Below, piece by piece: positions 61,100-64,000 of a stretch of DNA of 64,000 nt. The notes under the pieces are model-generated. The model saw nothing but the letters and a program-made list of their open reading frames with translations, made no database searches and had not been told where the DNA came from. Both the position numbers and the translations under genes were made by a program. The DNA is from Wujia chipingensis (GTDB lineage Bacteria; Bacillota; Clostridia; Lachnospirales; Lachnospiraceae). Positions within the stretch are counted from its first letter, which is position 1. Each line of letters opens with the position of its first letter. The stretch is from contig NZ_CP060632.1 of assembly GCF_014337155.1 (NCBI RefSeq), forward strand, positions 577,001-641,000. Direction: 5' to 3'.

Positions 61100-62421
61100 T
61101 GCATAATGCGTTTGCTTTTTTCGATAATCGGAATCATCAAGTCCATATAGAAGAGGGTTTCAACACTGTAAGTGAAGAAACCATGATATTTTTCTGCTGT
61201 ATTCCGTATATTGGTGAGACCATATCCGTGATAGAGGGAATTTTGCCGGCTGGCATGTATGTGCTCCAGGGATGTTCCCTCTGCGGTTGTGTTCTCGCAG
61301 TGAATCGTGAATTTATCGTTTTCAGTAGTCGCAATCGCGATATGGATAAAATTCTCACTGGAAGGATTGGCAATACATGCTTTCAGACAGTTATCAAGCA
61401 TATTGCCGAGAATCACGCATAAATCATAATCATTGACCGGAATCCGGTTATACGTTACCCCAAGCTTAGCAACAAATTGAATATGATTTTTCGCTGCAAG
61501 TGTATCATAGTTTGTCAGGAAAGAATCAATGACCAGATTGCCGGTATTGTATTTGGAATAAGTGGATTCGATATCCCTGACTGCCTCACTGGTGAAGGTT
61601 TTCAGTTTATCGTATTCCTTGTTGTCGACATATTCGTTGATACAGAAATACTGCTTTTTGAGGTCGTGGATGATCCGGCGGCTTTGCCGATAGGATTCAC
61701 TGAGCTGTTCGTATTTTTCTTTCTGAAAGCGAATCTGATCTTCCATCTGGGCGTTTGTGTATTTTAATGTGGTCGATGCATATTCTTTCTGGATCAGAAT
61801 ATAGTTTATGATATTTAACAACACCAGACAGAAAATCAAAAGCTCATAGAAAAGTATGTTATCAATCAGAAACAGATGTTGAAGCGGCAGGCATACATAA
61901 ATGATGATGGATATGATTGGTGTAGATAAAATCAAAAACTTGTATTCCAGAGAGTGCGCAGGTGTCTGCTTCCGAAACAATAATGACATGAGCAGGCAGA
62001 GTATGAACAGGACGACCTTGGAACCGATATTCATAACACTGTATAAAAAAGCAGTGTCATTTTCTGCATAGAAGTCAGGATTTAGTTTTGTAAACAGGAA
62101 AGTAAAGATGGCTTCTCCAAGTGATGCAAGGATCTGGAACAGCAGTACCACATATAGCTTTGCTTTCAGACTGCTTGTGAAAAATAAGCAGAGGATAAAC
62201 GTTGTACCCAGACTGATAAGCGTTGCGGTAATTTCTGATTGTATGGTAGGGAAATGGCTGTTTAATACTTCACATCCATACAGACAGCATTCGCAACCGA
62301 CAAGGACACAAAGATATAGTGGGGCATAACGTTTCTTGAAATGATGTAATGTGTTCATCAGAAATGTAGTTAAGATGAACATATCAAAAAGATATGTAAG
62401 TATCGTAAGTGCGTACTGCAT
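61096..62421 (-). CDS. AgrC-like sensor histidine kinase (GHKL ATPase)
   Basis: A 441-residue kinase with six to seven N-terminal membrane helices (about 1-205), the peptide-sensing part in AgrC relatives. A coiled segment leads to the phosphoacceptor His in 'RRIIHDLKKQY', and the GHKL ATPase shows 'LGNMLDNCLKACI' and 'GYGLTNIRNTAEKYHG'. Start 62421 has AAGGAG upstream on the minus strand. It is the last gene of an operon with agrB and a LytTR regulator; it probably detects a cyclic peptide made through AgrB. Confidence 0.88.
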   Translation of the reverse strand: MQYALTILTYLFDMFILTTFLMNTLHHFKKRYAPLYLCVLVGCECCLYGCEVLNSHFPTIQSEITATLISLGTTFILCLFFTSSLKAKLYVVLLFQILASLGEAIFTFLFTKLNPDFYAENDTAFLYSVMNIGSKVVLFILCLLMSLLFRKQTPAHSLEYKFLILSTPIISIIIYVCLPLQHLFLIDNILFYELLIFCLVLLNIINYILIQKEYASTTLKYTNAQMEDQIRFQKEKYEQLSESYRQSRRIIHDLKKQYFCINEYVDNKEYDKLKTFTSEAVRDIESTYSKYNTGNLVIDSFLTNYDTLAAKNHIQFVAKLGVTYNRIPVNDYDLCVILGNMLDNCLKACIANPSSENFIHIAIATTENDKFTIHCENTTAEGTSLEHIHASRQNSLYHGYGLTNIRNTAEKYHGFFTYSVETLFYMDLMIPIIEKSKRIMH

Positions 62422-62422
62422 A

Positions 62423-63187
62423 TTAGACTCCTTGGTGTGTATAAAAATCCGAGTGCATGGCAACCACCTGATTCAGATAGCGGTCCGTGATCAGTTTCCG
62501 GTTCCGCCTGCTCATGGAGACGGTGGCACCGTTGTCAAAAATAATCGAGCAATCCTTCAGATAGTGAATATGGGAAAGATTGACAAGAACTGTGCGGGAA
62601 CACATCATAAACATCGTTTCATCCAGCATGGAACTCCAGGTAGTGATTGTCCCTTTCGCAGGAATCGTATCCTCCCGCATATGAAAGCATAATTCTTTGG
62701 ACTTCGCATTTTTCACTTTGATGTAATAGACATCTTTTAAGTTCAATGTATATTCCCGGTCATAGCCATCTACAACGGAAATCAACGATAGATTTTTCGT
62801 GTACTCTTCGAGGATATCTGATATCAGCTGCTTCATCTCGACTTCCTGGACTGGCTTTTGAAGGAAGTGGTAGGGGTGGACGGCGAAGCTGTCCTGCATA
62901 TATTTTGGATAGTTGCTGACAAAGACAATCATTACATGATGGTCGAAATTTCTCTTGATTACATCTGCAAGCGTGATTCCGCTTCCATCCGGCATCTCGA
63001 TATCCAGAAAGAGCAACTGATAGGGCGCTCCTGTGGATTCCCGGTAGCGAGTCAGAAGTGCCTGTGCACTTGTATAAGTATCAATGTGCAGATCAATATT
63101 GAATTGGAAAGAGCATATATCTAAAAGATGACATAATGGCTTGAATTCTTTTGCGTCATCATCGCAGATGGCTATGTTCAGTGTCAT
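62423..63187 (-). CDS. LytTR-family response regulator (AgrA-like)
   Basis: A 254-residue regulator. The receiver domain has the acidic pocket 'ICDDD', the phosphoacceptor Asp in 'LLFLDIEMPDGSG' and Lys in 'FLQKPV'. The C-terminal LytTR DNA-binding domain (about 145-240) has 'VYYIKVKNAKS' and 'RTVLVNLSHIHYL'. LytTR proteins bind pairs of 9-bp direct repeats two helical turns apart; candidate boxes (ACCGTTCGT) lie upstream of agrB. The gene is packed between agrB and the kinase gene with no gap. Confidence 0.9.
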   Translation of the reverse strand: MTLNIAICDDDAKEFKPLCHLLDICSFQFNIDLHIDTYTSAQALLTRYRESTGAPYQLLFLDIEMPDGSGITLADVIKRNFDHHVMIVFVSNYPKYMQDSFAVHPYHFLQKPVQEVEMKQLISDILEEYTKNLSLISVVDGYDREYTLNLKDVYYIKVKNAKSKELCFHMREDTIPAKGTITTWSSMLDETMFMMCSRTVLVNLSHIHYLKDCSIIFDNGATVSMSRRNRKLITDRYLNQVVAMHSDFYTHQGV

Positions 63188-63793
63188 TTATTTTCCCCCC
63201 CTTGAAACATGTAATGTCCTATGATTCAAGCAAAGTGCGATACATTGATTGATAAGAACTATGCACATGCAAATCAATATCATATGATAATAGAGTTGCT
63301 GTTTCCATGATAGCATGAGGACCGCAAATGCGTAAATAAAGAATAACAGAAAAAATAATATTTTTTTGATTTTTGTTCTTTCGTCAGTGGTGTAGTGCTT
63401 GTATGTAGTTTCAACCGGAGCCAGAACCCAGATTATAAGAGTAAGCAGGCTGATAAGAAGAATATAGAGTCCAGGCATAATCAAATATGGTAACCGAGAT
63501 AAAAATAGAGTCAGAAAATAAATGGAATAAGAAAGCAGGAAGCAGGAGTAAGGACTTTTTGCATGGGCGCCGCCTGCCAGCATGCGTACCGGAACCAGAA
63601 TTATAATATATACAAGCGACGGGAGAAAAAGACCAAGGAGTCCCCCAATCAATAGCAGACTGCAATTAAACAAAATCAGATCGAGTGAAAAATCAAGGCA
63701 ATAGAAATATATGCCCTCCTTTTGCGGTTCTATAATTTCGTTTGTTACAAGTGTATCAGTTATCTTCTTACTTATTTTTTTAGAGAGTATCAT
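63188..63793 (-). CDS. agrB: Accessory gene regulator B-like peptide-processing protease
   Basis: A 202-residue membrane protein with four to six helices. AgrB cleaves and cyclises a precursor peptide (AgrD) into the quorum-sensing signal. The catalytic pair is visible in 'AGGAHAKSPYSC' (His and Cys seven residues apart). The start at 63793 has AAAGGA upstream on the minus strand; the longer frame to 63892 runs into the palindrome. No agrD-like ORF lies between agrB and its downstream genes, so the precursor must be elsewhere, perhaps in the divergent gene at the window edge. Confidence 0.88.
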   Translation of the reverse strand: MILSKKISKKITDTLVTNEIIEPQKEGIYFYCLDFSLDLILFNCSLLLIGGLLGLFLPSLVYIIILVPVRMLAGGAHAKSPYSCFLLSYSIYFLTLFLSRLPYLIMPGLYILLISLLTLIIWVLAPVETTYKHYTTDERTKIKKILFFLLFFIYAFAVLMLSWKQQLYYHMILICMCIVLINQCIALCLNHRTLHVSRGGK

Positions 63794-63817
63794 TTCATGT
63801 ATCCTTTCATTTTTTAC

Positions 63818-63864
63818 AGTATAGCAGAGAATGTCGGACGGATAGAAAAAGGGATACGAACGGT
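63818..63864 (-). promoter_or_regulatory. Activated promoter of the agr-like operon with LytTR boxes
   Basis: On the minus strand, ACCGTTCGT (63864-63856) matches the LytTR consensus. After 13 nt comes a weaker match, TCCGTCCGA (63842-63834), overlapping where a -35 box should be. TATACT (63823-63818) is the -10. The 22-nt repeat period and poor -35 are typical of AgrA-activated promoters. Confidence 0.6.
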
Positions 63865-63914
63865 CAAAAATAAGGGATGAACGAACATTCATCCCTTATT
63901 TTTGACCGTTCGTA
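63855..63914. repeat. 26-bp perfect palindrome between agrB and a divergent gene
   Basis: Left arm 63855-63880 and right arm 63889-63914 are exact reverse complements around an 8-nt loop. Each outer end carries ACCGTTCGT facing outward, toward agrB on the minus strand and toward the gene starting at 63996 on the plus strand (63905-63913). It could be a two-way regulatory site, a bidirectional hairpin, or both. Confidence 0.85.
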
Positions 63915-63995
63915 GCAGATTTCAACAGAAAATCATAAAAGCGTGTTATAGTGCGATTACCATATTGATGGAAAACAGAAGAGAAGGAGGGGCTT

Positions 63996-64000
63996 ATGAG
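63996..64000 (+). CDS. Start of an unidentified divergent gene (truncated by window end)
   Basis: An ATG at 63996 is preceded by a very good ribosome binding site, AAGGAGG (63984-63990). Only five bases of the gene are in the window, so nothing can be said about the product. Its position divergent to an agr operon that lacks agrD makes a signal-peptide precursor one possibility. Confidence 0.5.

Overview
The window looks like chromosomal DNA of a gut-type Lachnospiraceae (Clostridia; a Roseburia/Eubacterium/Coprococcus-like relative). The evidence is the moderate GC content, strong AGGAGG ribosome binding sites, TTGACA/TATAAT promoters, clostridial ChW cell-surface repeats, a TM1266-type hydrogenase-associated regulator, a 6S RNA of Firmicutes shape and several protein types common in that family. 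The genus is an inference. No rRNA, tRNA, insertion sequence, phage gene or CRISPR array was found.

Layout. 1-2922: tail of an OPT-type transporter, then a metal-efflux operon (free-standing HMA protein, P1B ATPase, ArsR repressor) behind a promoter/operator. 2994-5681: TM1266-type regulator plus a three-gene SsuA/TauA-like ABC importer, ended by a terminator. 5853-12336: two inorganic-phosphate-dependent glycoside phosphorylases with a cupin between them. 12458-13948: ChW-repeat L,D-transpeptidase. 14054-21942: cluster for a phosphopolyol (teichoic-acid-like) surface polymer. 22055-26842: two unknown membrane proteins, cdaA-cdaR (c-di-AMP synthesis) and a sirtuin. 26851-31002: FMN riboswitch and ribD-ribE-ribBA-ribH. 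31051-41517: HAD phosphatase, an atypical kinase-like membrane protein, DUF1189 protein, SGNH esterase, MATE pump with MarR repressor, tcdA, a small unknown gene, nadA, and a Bce-type two-component system. 41665-49952: an unusual Dlt-like island. 50423-53228: BceAB-type ABC transporter. 53269-53467: 6S RNA. 53481-61099: SpoIID-like protein, YihY/BrkB protein, glyA, FtsH-type protease, YfbR-type nucleotidase. 61096-63793 (minus strand): agr-like quorum-sensing operon; a divergent gene starts at the right edge.

Most interesting points. (1) The Dlt-like island contains an adenylation enzyme, a carrier protein, two MBOAT acyltransferase/SGNH pairs and a PLP decarboxylase resembling the carrier-protein-dependent BtrK type. 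It may decorate an envelope polymer with something other than D-alanine. (2) This island and the bceAB-like operon share a promoter layout (TTACA-N4-YGTAA box, CGATGGAT at +19, -10 after 44 nt), which suggests one Bce-type response regulator drives both. (3) Two copies of a structured element (9009-9214 and 30292-30515) keep a conserved core but have unrelated yet self-complementary arms. A third, larger hairpin of different core sequence lies at 60186-60470. All three end just upstream of the next gene's ribosome binding site. (4) Four hairpins with compensatory stem changes are arrayed at a 63-64 nt period at 50002-50227. (5) A 26-bp perfect palindrome with outward-facing LytTR-type boxes lies between agrB and a divergent gene.
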